Of a DNA stretch of 64,000 bases, positions 1 to 12,599 are shown in pieces. The position numbers and the translations under genes are program-made. This DNA is from Druceiella hillmani (taxonomy: Eukaryota > Arthropoda > Insecta > Lepidoptera > Hepialidae), in NCBI GenBank assembly GCA_039881145.1, contig JAYKKI010000151.1:186001-250000 (forward strand). The letters are read 5' to 3'. Numbering within the stretch: position 1 is the stretch's first letter; every line of letters starts with the position of its first letter. A model generated the notes under the pieces. That model did no database searches. It was given only the letters and a program-made list of their open reading frames with translations, and was not told the origin of the DNA.

Positions 1-649
1 TTAATGTAAAACCAAATTATGGAGTTTATTTTAAAATTGAAATCTTGTGTTAACTTTGAAATTTTTGATAGGTTATTTCTTTTATAAATTTATAAAAATT
101 ACACAGAATAATGTTTTGAATCGTCCTGAAAAAATAAAGACGAAATTCAAACTATTTTCTATATTGTAAACTAGTTTTGAGAGAAATTCATTTAAAGTGA
201 ATTTTAAATACATTTTTTCTAAAAATCCATTTTTATAAATGTGATTACTTAATTATGGATAATATGTTATAATTAAAGGATGGATAAAATATTTTTTAAT
301 ATTTTAAAGCATATAGATTGAATTTAGCCTGTAAGGTACTTTAGTTTTATACTCTATTGATATTTATCATATAAAAATAACATTTATCAACTTTTTTTTC
401 ATACGTGCGTAAATTGTCAAATTTGAATATTTTTCTATAGATGGTTGTCGACGTCAAGGTAAGTTATTAATCATAAAAACTTTGTTATTTTTCTTTCAGA
501 TAAAATTTACTAAATGATACAAATATATTTCTCAAAGTTAAATGAAAAATAAAAAAGGTACTAACAGACTTTTATTGATCTCTTGTTTATATAGGGCAAT
601 CCCATAATAGTTCTGTTTTTACATAAGTATATATCTCAAACAGGAATCA
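1..649. other. AT-rich non-coding DNA
   Basis: No open frame of useful length, no recognisable repeat and no RNA gene was seen here. The similarity to the 23.6-28.4 kb region begins only at about base 650. Confidence 0.6.
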
Positions 650-1169
650 ACATAATTCAAAAGTCGGTAGGATCCGGAAATCAAAATTTTATTTTTATTA
701 TGTTCTGGTTGGTAATCACAAGAATATTTTTTAAAAATGTATGATGGTGCAAAATTAGATAGTTAGGCCCATGTCAAAGATGTTTTGTTATAACGATTAA
801 CTAGTAGGTGGATAAACGTAGTGGGTAGCAAAATTAAAATAGCTACTTTGAAAAAAAATTGTTTCTATTGTTTTCATGTGAATGGATATTTTTAGGCGCT
901 ATTTATTTATCTATCTAAATGTAATCTTACATTGTAAAATCTACATTGGTTTAAGTTTCAGAAATATAAAAAAGCTAAGTTTGGGAAGTTTATCTATAAG
1001 TAATCCATCCGAAATTCAGTTGTTCTTTTTTGTAAAAGTTGATCGCCAGTAGTTTTATTTGAAGTAGTTAACTATTAAAGCATTTCTAAAATAGTTTCTC
1101 TGTTTTTTATAAATTATATATTTTTATGAAGATACTTTTAGTAGTTTTAAATCTGAATAAGATTTTATT

Positions 1170-2106
1170 ATGGACATATCGCCTACGAGAATTCGTGAAC
1201 TCCAGGTTCTTTTCAAGCGTACCACTAAGTTTGTCAGACAGATTGCAAGGGCTGCAAAGGTATCATGACAAACTTTCGATAGAATTAAGAAAACTGACTC
1301 CATGTTAGATAAAAAATGTGGAAGGAAGATTACGAAAGAGGTGGTCGATATACCTTGATGAAATATAGATGACAAATATATCTGGAAATTACAAAAGTGC
1401 CCGGGAAATCAACAACGAAATTAATTAACGATACTGGAATCAATATGCATGATTGACAAAAAAACACTGCTTAAAACGTCTTAATAATAAAAACTCATCG
1501 AAATTAGTCTATGGATAACTAGGAGCATGTAAATTATTTTCTGAATTCCATTCCAGTTTATGATTCCATATTTCATTGGCATATATTTGTTTAAATAATA
1601 TGTTGTATTTTTTATCAAAAGTCTGTTTTTCGGGTGAACCGTCGATATATATTCTAATGACGGGACGATTATCGCTCGAAGAAGACTAGGAGAAAGGTAT
1701 GATTAGAAATGCATGGAGAAGAGGGCGTATCATCTATTAAGCACAATGTCGTGGTCAATCATCTGTTCACAGGGAACGAAGTCTTTTATATTGTTAAAAA
1801 AAACTATGGTGCAAGGCCAATACATAAAGGATCTGGACACAAAAATACGCCCACACATTCATTACTAGTTTCCAGGCTCAACTTCATGTAAGAAGGCTAA
1901 AAATGTTTCACAATAGTGAATGATAATTAGATGAGGGTTCTGGACTGGCCAGAAAAATCAGCTAACAAAAAAAACTGTGGGAAATGCTCGACAAAAAGGT
2001 TTACCAATAAAGGTTGCCTGATAGAAAAGTTGGTAGATATATGGCGTACAACTAAATTAGAAGCATATAGGAAAGATTGTTGCAAAAGATGGAGATAAAA
2101 TATTAG
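1170..2106 (+). pseudogene. Decayed Tc1/mariner-like transposase in repeat A
   Basis: The frame opening at 1170 reads IRELQVLFKRTTKF then RQIARAAKVS, which resembles the paired helix-turn-helix start of Tc1-like transposases. The rest is spread over all three frames with stops. INDTGINMHD near 1425-1450 resembles the second HTH. NVVVNHLFTGN followed by GARPIHKGSG at 1747-1840 resembles the middle of the DDE domain, where family members carry a V-K-H-G-G-G-S-V-M-V-W-G stretch and then G-x-G-P-I. IEKLVDIW near 2020-2045 resembles the C-terminal helix, followed by a tail ending at the TAG at 2104. Copy B aligns frame by frame with the N-terminus and tail. I see no intact catalytic DDE triad. It is dead: stops fall inside the first HTH and throughout. 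An unusual member or another IS630-related family remains possible. Confidence 0.6.
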
Positions 2107-2687
2107 TTATGTTGGGTGTACATGTAATGTTAGAACATGATACAAGTGGTAAATAGATATTAATATAACTTTTTATTACAACCAGAAAAACTGTTTAACT
2201 TTCAAAGAAAAGTATTTAACAATTTTTCTCGGTGACACTAATAACGAGACCACCTACTGCATTTATGTCAAACAATAATTTCCAAGGAACTCTTCCAATT
2301 TACTTCACACCAAACCTGCTGGTGGGAACAATGTTATACTAAATATACTTTGAACTGAAAACTATCACTACGTAACTTGTACAAGCGGAAATAGAAAGAA
2401 ATAGAACGCTCTCTGCATGTCGACCTAAATAAGAGTTTTGGGTGCAATGGGGTGGATCACGTATGTTCAGATGCATCGATCTTCAATACACTGCGGTTTG
2501 TAGCTCTCCGCTTTACTCACCGTTATAACGTTATTTATTGTACTTAAAAAAATGTAACGTAGAGATTTCTTAAGCAAGCTGATAATATCGATAAAGTGAC
2601 GTGGGAGAGTAAAATTTTTATCATAAAATTATTTATTAGTATTTAGTGTCCAGTCCAGAACCCTCATCTAATTATCATTCATTATTG
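1911..2687. repeat. 38-bp inverted repeat pair (37/38), 701 bp apart
   Basis: Bases 1911-1948 and 2650-2687 are reverse complements at 37 of 38 positions. Neither arm is present at the corresponding place in copy B, although the sequence around them aligns there at clearly lower identity. The arms are therefore younger than the A/B split, or have been homogenised. They could be terminal repeats of a small insertion, but the interior has B counterparts, and no flanking duplication is visible. A templated inverted copy fits better. Confidence 0.85.
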
Positions 2688-3149
2688 TAAAATTTATACA
2701 CTATTGTGGTATTTATACACGAAGAGACACAGAATTGATAGAGTATTTGAAGATTATGTATTTAACAATAATAACAATTTTAATATCAAAGATCATATTT
2801 ATTTTTGATAACGACAGATATCGATTCATAGACAAAATATGTTCCAAAAAAATGATTAATATTGTATGTCTCATTTTACACTGCAAATTGGTAAATATTT
2901 TATAACTTTTGGTTCTTTCTCAAGTTTACAAAAATAAAAATTCAAAATTGATTTCCGATTCCTCCTCCACCCACGCGTACTTATTTTTTCAAACCACCGC
3001 CAGAGTATTTGAAGTACCCAATACTACATACTAAATATATACTATCTATTTGCAATGAGTTTGACACGATCTCCATTTCTCGTAAACATATTTTGCGAAA
3101 GCAATAAAAATCCTACAAGGTAAATCCAATTTAACCAAGTCATGGTAAC

Positions 3150-4091
3150 TAAAGATGCCACGTCCTAAAGAATTGCGTGAAATTTATTTATTATATTTAA
3201 GCTTTCTAACAACATTCTAGCCACTATCGCTCTATCAGCGCCGGGCTATCTCTTAGGGAAAATCAATGTAAACTTGCAAGAAATGTAAGGTGCTGTGTCC
3301 TATTAGAAATTGTGATGCATAGTGGTTAGGTTTGAAACAAATTTTATTTATCCATTCAAAAACACTCGGGTGACTAAAAATGACTCAAAGTGGAATGATC
3401 TCGCTTTGAATACTATGGTTATTTCGAAGTTAGCTACGCCTGTCACGATCATGAGATCGGTGGACACAATACCTATCATAACTGACGGCGCATTAATTTA
3501 GCAGGTTCTATATTATTGGATAGGGCCATGAGCGGCGCATGTAGAGATCTAAACCCGACCTTGCTTGCTTACTTACTTCCATACTCTGATGTATCATAAA
3601 GCTCAACAATATGGCGTATAAGCTAATACACCAAAGTGTATATTCATTTACACGACACTGAGGGTTTGATTTTGAGAGTATCGTTGAGTTCCCATCAAGC
3701 TCAGCAAACCAAGAAATAACATGAAAAGTTACCCCCGCCATCTCTTCGATGTAACGTGCTTCTGGTAAAAAGCTCCGTTTGAGTCGAGGATAATTCCCGA
3801 GCACGCGACCCAATTCTGGAAACTGACAACCTTTGCATGTTTACTTACTAATAGTCCTGCATACATGAGACACAGTATATCCCATATGTGCAGGTATGAT
3901 TGCGGGAGGAAAAGAAAATTCCGCCGCCTTTTTATAACCAAAGTTTCAATGAAATTTAAAAAAATGATAAATACGAAATCATTGCATCTATTTACCAATG
4001 TATAGCACACTAACTCAGGTTTAAGCTGTAACTTCATTTTAGTTAATAGTTTTTTTCGCAAAAAAATTATAAATAAAAGTCCTGACATCAA
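3150..4091. other. Paired open frames shared by copies A and B, function unknown
   Basis: Two things are shared with 25440-26349. On the plus strand, a frame ending in TAG at 3499-3501 aligns with the B frame that ends at 25853-25855. Both have S-K-W-N, a T-x-V-T-x-x-R-S stretch and the stop at the same place. On the minus strand, the frames 4091-3729 and 3813-3508 in A match the B frame 26349-25990, with shared words such as SGIILD, ETLVIK and NPQ. I do not recognise either protein. They could be transposon coding remnants or chance frames held open by shared descent. Stops and frameshifts break both sets, so neither is an intact gene. Confidence 0.3.
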
Positions 4092-5488
4092 AGATGTTCC
4101 TTAATAAATATAAATAAAGAAAAGTTTAATAAAAGAGTAGAGCTCTTGAGTTATGTAAATTTCACTAAGAATAATTTGACAACTTTTTGATGTCGCTACT
4201 AAAATATTTTATAATTACGAATATTTTCTGACAAATTAATGCTTTTAATTTTTATTTGTAAAAAAAAATATAAAAAGTTCAAAATGTTTCTTTCTTTTTA
4301 CGTGCTTTCTTCGATTCCCTACACCTCAAACTATTTATTTTATGTAGACCAACGTTACGCACATAAATGTAGGTTCAAGCATAAGATTATATGAAACCAA
4401 TTTTTTCCAAGTATACTCGTATAAAGCAATCCTGTAATGAGTTCAGCGTCGATGTCTATTTTCGGATCACGTCCCAAGTAACTGTCGGCAGGAAATAAAT
4501 CAAACTCGTCTGACAGCCATTAGGTGGACAATATTTTTACGACAAACTTTTATTCTCACACAACAAAAAGGGATCAAGTGAATGCATTGAATCGAGAAAC
4601 AATGTTACGGTCGACGAAATTATTTGTTAGTTATACAAAAGGGCAGAAGTCGGTCTTGTTGATGAATAAAATGGATGCAAAATCATATATTGTCTTTGAA
4701 ATAGCGGGAAATGTTTTCACGGTTTGCTTTATTTCAGAAATGTTACGGAATCAGAAATGTAGTTAACAAGGGTTTTGCTATCATGAGTTTGTATTATTTT
4801 CTTTTAGAGAACTATTTCCTGTTATGTTTTTATATGTACAGTTTATTTTATAATTATGTTTTAAATTATTTGCCAGGAATATATCTCTCATAAAGTACAA
4901 GTAAGTGAACTTAGGAAAAATATATTTAAGTATATATTTAATAATATATACTTAAGTATACACATAAATATATATTAATTATACAATTATATTTAAATAG
5001 TAAAATATATTCGAAATATACTGATGAATTCTTTAATCTTTCAGTTCAACTTAAATTTTGCTGACAGTTACAAAACTGTATTGAATGAAATTGTAATCCT
5101 CTTAAAAAATAAATAAGTGTACTTTTTTTAAGAAAATGGTAAACCACAAAAAAAATACAGAGGTACAATCTTGTGAAAACTAGTTATTTTCGCTGCCTTA
5201 TGTTAACCGTTTTGAGAATAATTTACCGGACTATTTATCATCATTATTTTTTTGTAACCGAAACAATAATTTTTTATTTGATATTAACGGGTTAGTACCA
5301 AACGAGTATCATTTGGCTAATTTACTAAATCCATGGATACGGCGGTCTGTCTATTAGCTAGTTATTGTTCGGGATTATTTCATTATTTGAGTACTCTATG
5401 AACTCTCTCACAATTCAGTATTCGTAATTTTTGTATGTTGACGTAGGTATGTTGACTTGAAGTTTAGTATTTTATAATATACATCATA

Positions 5489-5491
5489 TTA

Positions 5492-5551
<60 letters not shown>

Positions 5552-5555
5552 TATA
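5489..5555. repeat. (TA)n microsatellite
   Basis: Nearly pure TA dinucleotide array with a few TG or GT interruptions, inside the part of repeat A that has no counterpart in copy B. Confidence 0.95.
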
Positions 5556-6666
5556 GTTTTGTCTAATAATATGGTTAATAATAAAGATGTTGGATGTCAT
5601 TTTCTAAGGTAGTAATAGATACCTACTTGTAACAAAGTTTGCGATTGTAGGAAATATGTAAACTAGTATTTGAATGCAACTTTTAAACATATTTCTAAAT
5701 TTGAATTATTTATTGCATATCATTTAATTTATTGGCATTGTGAATTGGTTAATATAAATGGTACGATTATTTTAACCTTTCAAGCACATGCACGGTGTTT
5801 GGGACTAGATGTCGGACAAAGAAAGATGATATTCGTTTTATGTTCTTGAAATAAAACTAAAACACGCCCTTTTTCTAATTATGCAAAAAGAAATATTACA
5901 CATAACTCTTTTTAACACACTGAATACCTCTAGGAGAGCGATGTTTACTCGCAGTGGCGATTTCTTCGCAGCTGTTCGTGGGTTATTCGCCCGAGCGGCG
6001 CTGAACAATGTGCGCAAGTATCGTGTGTACGAAAAAAATGACAAATAAATATTAATAATATCTTCAATTTTCTGAAACAAAACTCGTCCTTCAACTTTTA
6101 TTTTATCGACATTCAACTATTTTTCAGTCAAGGAATAACATCTTCCTTTATCCGACACTTATTCAGGGGCACCGTGTATATGATCTGAAGTTTTACCACA
6201 TACAGCTTAGTCTAGTTAAATACAATACATTTTGGGTACAACAGTTCTGGATATTAAGATAAAAAGGACGTTTCAATCCGGCACATGTTGACGGTGTACT
6301 ACCAACATTTTAATTACCACCTGTGCTGACGAATATAATAGTACGTATTTGCATTAACGGTTTATATTTTTTAATTACTTATATCTTGAAAACCCCATGT
6401 TCAACCTAAAGATTTACCAAAAGTGTTAGACAGTGGAAGTGACGTAAGAATAAATGGTTATAAAATAAAACGCAAATGATAACGGATGACGTTGAAACGA
6501 ACAGCGATTCGAAAAAAATATAATTAAAATTATTTATTAGTCGCAAACCAATAAGCAATTCCAAGACACCATTTCTGAAGAGAGCAATGATACAGAAAAA
6601 AAATATGAATATGACATCTCGTAATATTGTGTTGGGTAATATATGTTCACCTAATACAGATGAACC

Positions 6667-8795
6667 CTGCAGGATAATTGTGCACGCTCTAAATAGGTGA
6701 AATAAATCATGATTTCGTCCTTTCATATTACAGCCAGAATCATAAAGCGCTGCTAAACTTATACCGAAAGATAATCATTGTAATAATTTAATTGTTTGAA
6801 ATAATGCATTACAAAAAGCAATTATCATCAAAGATGAAGAAAATAACATCCGACCATACCTATCGTTAAATTGAAAGTGTATATGTATAAGAATAATACT
6901 CGTACATATTGTAATATAAAAACTTATTGAACTTTTTTAATATTTTCCCAGCATGAGGATACAAACTAACTTTCATATGAAGACTACATGATGTGCTTTT
7001 CTCAAAAATACTACAAATTGAATAATTAAATAATGTCACGTTATCGGACTATAAATCCTGCTTCCTTGTAGTCTTTGTGATAGTTCTCCTTGTAATGAAA
7101 TTTGAAATGATTATCCGTAATTACACCTAAGTTCCGCACGAATGAAATCCTTAGAAGCGTAATTCATTCAACTGACTGCAAAATTGGGACGTGTAAGTGG
7201 GAGTGCGTCATCTGTAACATTTAGATGATAAATTCCACAATTTGGAAGTATTCTATTCACTTTAGTTATGTTATTAATTTAATTTCAATTCGTATTCATT
7301 CTACCATCTTTTCTTTATTAAACTTGTCTTTTTTATATAGATCAGGTAGATCATCACAATTAATAACTATTTCGAATTTCGAAACAGTTTTTAATATAAA
7401 CTTTTACTGTGACCATGTAGATTTTTTAAATGATTTGTATGACGACCAATTTCTTCGTAATTTTTTAATATACTAATAATGTATACCTTATTTTGTTAAT
7501 CTAAAAAGCATATAATTTTAAATATATGTTTCATAATCTTGTGTTGAAATATGTACGTTTACGAAACATCATCTATGTTTCGTAACGCTGCAGGATAATT
7601 CTGCACACTCTAAGTAGGTGAAATAAATCATGATTTTGTTCTCTCATATAACAGCCAAAAGTATAAAGCGCTGCTAAACTTAATATCGAAATATCATGAA
7701 TGTAATGATTTAACAGTTTGAAGTAATGCACGGTTGAAAGCAATTATCGTCAGAGATGATGAAAATAACATCCGACCATACCTATTGTTAAATCGAAAAA
7801 TATTGAATAGGAATAATACTCGTACATATTGTAATACAAAAACCCATTGAACTTTTTATGTAGTTTCCCAACATGAGAACACAAGCTAGCTTTCATAAGA
7901 AGACTAGATGATGTGATTTTGTCAAGAATATTACAAATTAAATAATTGAATAATTTCACTATACCGGTCGATAAATCCTGCTAGCTTGTAGTCTTTGTGA
8001 TAGATCTCCATAATAATGAAATTTGAGATGATTATCCGTACACCTTAATCCCGCATGAATGAAATTCTTATAAGCGTAATTCTATTCAACTAACTATGCA
8101 AAAGGTGCCGCATAAGTAAGAATACGTTATCACTATACATTTTCTGATATTTTAAAATGATGACGTACTAAATGATTTAAGTTTGTGATCGTAAGAATAC
8201 ACATAATAATTTTCTGTTTCCTTTATCTTACATGTCAATAGGTAGAATTTTCATAATAATTTTGTTCAGAATTGGGACATTTTAAAATTAATTATAATTT
8301 GATCAGAGTTTAATATAAAAATAGCTTGTGGTTTATTCAATGGAATCCTGTGAGGTACGTCACATAAATTTTAAGGCACAGAGATTGTCAGTTAACTTGG
8401 AAAAATGTTTGTAAACAATTTAAAAAAAAATTAAGTAGGAACATAGTTTAAAAAGATGAATGTTCCTTACATTTAGATGATATATTCCACAATTTTGAAG
8501 TATTTTATTCACTTTAATTATGTTATTAATTTAATTTAAATTCTTGGTAATTTTGCTACCTTTTCTTTGTTAAACTTGTTTAGTTTATATAGATCAGGAA
8601 CTAATAACTATTTCGAATTTCGAAACAGTTTTTAATATAAACTTTTGCTGTTACCTTGTTGTAGGTTTTTTTAAGTATTTTGTATTCCGACCAATTACTT
8701 GGTAATTTTTTAATATAACAAAAATGTAAACATTATTTTGTTAAGCTAAAAAGCATGTAATTTAAAATATACATTTCGTATTATAATTAAGGAAT
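6667..8795 (+). repeat. Two-unit tandem duplication inside repeat A
   Basis: Unit 1 begins at 6667 and unit 2 at 7588, both with CTGCAGGATAATT, and they remain alignable for over 800 bp. Shared stretches include the block with AACATCCGACCATACCTAT (6847 and 7767), GTAGTCTTTGTGATAG (7068 and 7988) and TTCGAATTTCGAAACAG (7373 and 8610). Unit 2 carries about 350 bp near 8110-8460 that unit 1 lacks. The unit 2 version of that part is the one found in copy B at 26974-27190, so unit 1 appears to be the deleted copy. No coding content was recognised. Just before unit 2, 7561-7582 holds a short 9-bp-arm palindrome. Confidence 0.85.
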
Positions 8796-9696
8796 TTTTT
8801 CATCGAATTAAATTCTTGAAAGTCTTTGACCGGTAATTTCTTTTAAGTTACTGAAAAGTGTTTCCATAATAAAATTATTTTAAATTAAACATTCCTTCCT
8901 TTAGCCTACTCGGCTGAAGCAAGAAAGGTTATGTTTTTAGTGTATGTATACAAATATTGTACTCATTCACTAACTTTGTGTTTTTCTACAAGTAATTATC
9001 TATAGAACCGTCGAATTAGATACAACTGGAGTGTCTGTTATCTTTGTTTTTCGATTTAGCAATTAAGCAGCTCCTGAAATGAAATTATTTTGTGATCCAC
9101 AATGCAAAACTAAACGCAGATTTGTTGAACAAATTATTACCGCCTAGGGAGAATTGGAGTGTTGTAACGTTTCATTATTATCAATAGAAATAATTATTTC
9201 TAATATATTATTTAAAAATCCTGTCATAATAAATTAAGTAACCAGAGTTCCGTACCAAATTCGCAAGTATTAGAAAAATGTCGATCATTGAATAATATTA
9301 AAAATTCAATCATTTCAAAACTCTTAATAATATATACAGAAATATATTCACATTAATAAAGTATAAAAAAACATGTGTTCAAATTTTTAACAAAAAATAT
9401 TTATATTTCGGAAGTTTATTACAAACTATGGGAATAGATAGTGCGATGATTTTAATATAAATATGTAGGTCAAACTTCGTCATGAAATTTATTGGTTTTA
9501 TACACCTATATCATGAAAATCGGCGTTTTGCAACTCGCGGGGCAACTTCAGAGTATTCATTCCAAACAATTATACTTTAATTGGAAATGCGAAAAAAACG
9601 TTAAATTGCTTTCTTTTTTTTAATTCATGATAAAATTAGTTGCATGATTAATTATTAAGCCAAGGTAAAAAAATAATTGAAATATTTTATCGATTT

Positions 9697-9732
9697 AAGG
9701 AAGGGGGAGGGGAAGGGGAGGGGAAGGGAGGA
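9697..9732 (+). repeat. Homopurine G-rich tract with G-quadruplex pattern
   Basis: An uninterrupted purine run contains five successive groups of three to five G separated by one or two A between 9703 and 9730, continuing into a looser GGAATA/GGATGGA repeat to about 9785. It separates the end of repeat A from repeat D1. The pattern meets the usual sequence rule for an intramolecular quadruplex; folding is inferred. Confidence 0.85.
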
Positions 9733-9784
9733 ATAGAATGGATAATATGATGGAATAGGAATAGGATGGATGAATAGGAGGATA

Positions 9785-10290
9785 ATTTAGATTGTTTAAA
9801 GTATTAAAAGAATTTTAAGAACGTTTAGATTATGTCGATCACGGACTTCTATCTATTTAAACTGCGTTCTGAATTGAGAAATATAGTCAATATTTATTGC
9901 AATCAAAAATATAAAAAACAACAAAATTTTAAAGACGTTCTAACATAGAGGACAACGTCTAGCGTAGATGTTCTAGTATTCGAGTATATTTCCATATTTA
10001 AAAAAAACAACAAGAGTGTTTTTGACAAAAATGTGCTTTGGTTTCAAAAGCTGGAAAATTTTGCATTCTGCTGAAGATATGACGGCTAATATTCTCTTTT
10101 ATATATAAATGTTATTGGTACACATTTTTTAAAGCTTAAACAACCTTTTAGGTAGATACTTTTGTTTGTAAAATTTATTTGAGTTGTAATTAAACACATT
10201 TGCATTATATTAACATCACCTCGAAATGCTTAAGTTAGTTTTATAGGATAATTTAGCAATATTTCTGAAAATATCGATTTAGTAAAAGAG
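9785..10290 (+). mobile_element. Dispersed repeat D, copy D1
   Basis: Aligns in the same orientation with 32560-32812 (D3) and, reverse-complemented, with 31310-31870 (D2). Shared words include AATTTTAAGAACGTTTAGATTA, CTGCTGAAGAT and CCTTTTAGGTAGATAC. D1 continues past the point where D3 is cut off by a copia remnant and there matches D2, which shows that D2 and D3 are truncated parts of a longer unit. No coding potential was recognised. Confidence 0.75.
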
Positions 10291-10369
10291 TTGGTAATAT
10301 GTAGATTTCAGTAACGAATTATAGCGTTTTGTATTAACATTTGAGTAAGGGTTCAAAAATTCATTAATA

Positions 10370-10890
10370 AATTTACTGAATAGGAATAGTTATTACCGGA
10401 TCTGCACGTATATTAGGACATTTCATGATATTAATTTTTTGCTGTGTAAGGGCAATTACTGGTGTGCTCTATAAAAATATATTTTAGGCAAAAAGAAAAT
10501 ATTTGAATCTTCATAATTATGATTTTGTATTAGAACATCAAATGGCCTTATTGTAAAAAATTGAATTGAATTTATATAAATAATATTTACTATGACTGAA
10601 AGCAGTGCTATACAACTGCAATTTTACATATACTAAATATATTAATTTAATTTGTCGAAGTCTCTATATTTCCCATAGTAACCTAATCTGGATAATATTT
10701 GGACTGCTCTTATTAATTTTAAGTCATGTAATTTTACATCAAAATTACGTCCTAACATATAAAAATTTACTGTTAAATAAGAGTGCTGAATAAAAATATA
10801 AAAATTATAATTCCCCAAGATATTAGCTTGGCTTATACTGAAATATTTGTTCATTATACTGAAATATTTGTGAAAAATTTACTCCTTTAT
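10370..10890 (+). mobile_element. Dispersed repeat E, copy E1
   Basis: Aligns with 34488-35070. The clearest block is TTTACTGAATAGGAATA followed by TTATTACCG and TCTGCACGTATATT (10373 and 34490). The match ends near ACTCCTTTATCTGACCT (10880 and 35046). The order D then E is the same here as at 32.4-35.1 kb, where a copia remnant lies between them, so the two loci look like relatives of one composite unit. Confidence 0.75.
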
Positions 10891-11519
10891 CTGACCTGTA
10901 CCACACCCCCGACAATCCATACTAGCGAACAGATTTAATTGCCTACACTATTACATACGTACTCGCCTATTTGTATTCGTATGTGTGTGCGGAAATTAAT
11001 GTAGGGTTGTCAGTAACCTGCAGATAAAGAATGTTCACTATTACTACATATCGATCTTGATCGTTACGTTGCGTCAATAGACTAGTTGACGCTTATACGT
11101 CAGCAACATAGGTGTTTCTCTAACTTTGTACTGGGGCGCACGTCTTTATGATTACCGAATTGTAAAAATTATATTATGTAAATAAATATTTTACACTATA
11201 TATTTAATTGAGTGAAAGTGATTTGACGATAATTTAATAATATTAAGATAGAATTTGAAAAAAGTACTTAGTATGGATCCTAAAACCGAGATAACATTTT
11301 AAATAAAAATACATTTTGTTTAGCTACAAATGTGATATACTGAATAAGGTCTTCGTTGTACTTTTGGCTCTTAATAAACAATGTCAGACATTACAAGGAT
11401 ATGTTTTTCAACCACATCGCGGTCAAACAAAACATTGACTTTTTGTGGTTTAAAACTCCTCATTGACATGTTTGTAGACATAAGATTATAGGTACTAACC
11501 AAATGATGACAAAACAACT

Positions 11520-11645
11520 TATAACAAACAAAAAAAGGGTGACAAAACAATCTCCTATCCTTATAACAAACAAAAAAACCTATATCCTTATAACAAACAA
11601 ACGACGTATAACAAACAAAAAAAGGGTGACAAAACAATCTCCTAT
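11520..11645 (+). repeat. Imperfect minisatellite with two exact 39-bp copies
   Basis: Bases 11520-11558 and 11607-11645 are identical over 39 bp. Two further partial copies of TATAACAAACAAA lie between them. The minus-strand frame of 88 codons here is a translation of this repeat (recurring F-V-C-Y), not a gene. Confidence 0.9.
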
Positions 11646-12049
11646 TCTTATTGATTATATTGCTTTCTAAGAAATTGTATGCAGCGCAATAACGGACCGT
11701 TATATTGAATTATTATAAATAGTTATCAATTAAGACTGAATTACACAAGTTAAACTCAACCAAACATCGCAAAATCAAACAAATATCACGCGCACGCAAC
11801 AAGCGGCAACCTGTGTGTCTGTGTGTGTGTGTGTTCGTATCGACAGCTACCATCTTATTAAGCAAGATCCTTTGTTACTCTCTCGCCTCATATTACAAGT
11901 TTTCATTTCGGCAGGTAGTTTAAAGTTTTCGTTTTTTTTTCTAGTTCAGTAATCATGCTGACACTGTATATTCTCGTATATGAGAACTTTTTTCATAATA
12001 TGGCACGTTGATATCTGAGGTATTAAAATATAATTTATTCAGGATCAGA

Positions 12050-12215
12050 CAATTCAGATCAATCAAAACTTTCAGAACTTTCTAAAATTTTATCAGTTTA
12101 TATGAGAAATTAATGTGGAATTTATGGATAATAATGATGGATCATAATTCAACTTGGAAAATATTTGTAAATAATTGAAATAAGATTGCAGTAAATACAA
12201 AAATAAAAATATAAA
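12050..12215. repeat. Dispersed AT-rich repeat H (one of several copies)
   Basis: A block centred on AACTTGGAAAATATTTGTAA (12151) recurs in diverged form at 8394-8420 and 29801-29835. The flanking sequence, with AAATTTTAT and GGAATTTAT in the same order, recurs at 29695-29800 and partly at 8297-8400. Looser relatives may lie at 21440-21620 and 41440-41600. No protein signal was found. Confidence 0.5.
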
Positions 12216-12218
12216 TTG

Positions 12219-12265
12219 ACTTTCTACAATTTTAAGGCTGAAATAGCCTTAAAATTGTAGAAAGT
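12219..12265. repeat. Perfect hairpin, 21-bp arms, 5-nt loop
   Basis: 12219-12239 and 12245-12265 are exact reverse complements around the loop at 12240-12244. There is no T-tract or other terminator context, and the palindrome sits in plain AT-rich DNA beside repeat H. Confidence 0.95.
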
Positions 12266-12599
12266 AAATAGATTTAAGTTTTCACCACTTTAGAACCACT
12301 GTTATTTCATGGTTTTAGGTTTTCACTTTTGTCGATAGTTTCCAAGACTGCCTAAGGTTTTTTTTATATTTTAACGAAAATTATTTTCACACATTTACTA
12401 CTTAAATATAATATTCTCGTTAGCACTGAATTTCAAATGAGCTTAACCTTCTTGTCTCCTTTTGAATGGCAAATTCAATTATTATGGAAAAATTTAAAAA
12501 CACACTGACACAAGCACTGTGGAAAAACTAAAAAAAATTTAAAATTAATTTCATTTTTGAGAGGAGAGAGAGAGATGTCTATCTCATTTCGAAAATAAA

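Larger units (their letters stand above)
650..9680 (+). mobile_element. Large composite dispersed repeat, copy A
   Basis: This block aligns by eye, colinearly and in the same orientation, with 23640-28385. Matched landmarks include 2418-2445 with 24750-24775, 2965-2985 with 25290-25310, 3830-3900 with 26150-26225, 4500-4660 with 26800-26960, and 8560-9330 with 27550-28110. Copy A is about twice as long. Relative to it, copy B jumps from about 4680 to about 8034, so B has lost, or A has gained, roughly 3.3 kb. A contains a decayed Tc1-like transposase, a local inverted 38-mer, a TA array and a tandem duplication. It may be one old large element, a nest of elements, or an old segmental duplication. 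No LTRs or clean target-site duplications were recognised, so the ends are approximate. Confidence 0.7.

Noticed and set aside
650..9680. Repeat A as an LTR retrotransposon
   Set aside because: No terminal direct repeats and no gag-pol were found in it; its only recognised protein remnant is Tc1-like.
11371..11637. Minus-strand frame with repeated F-V-C-Y
   Set aside because: Product of the 39-bp minisatellite.
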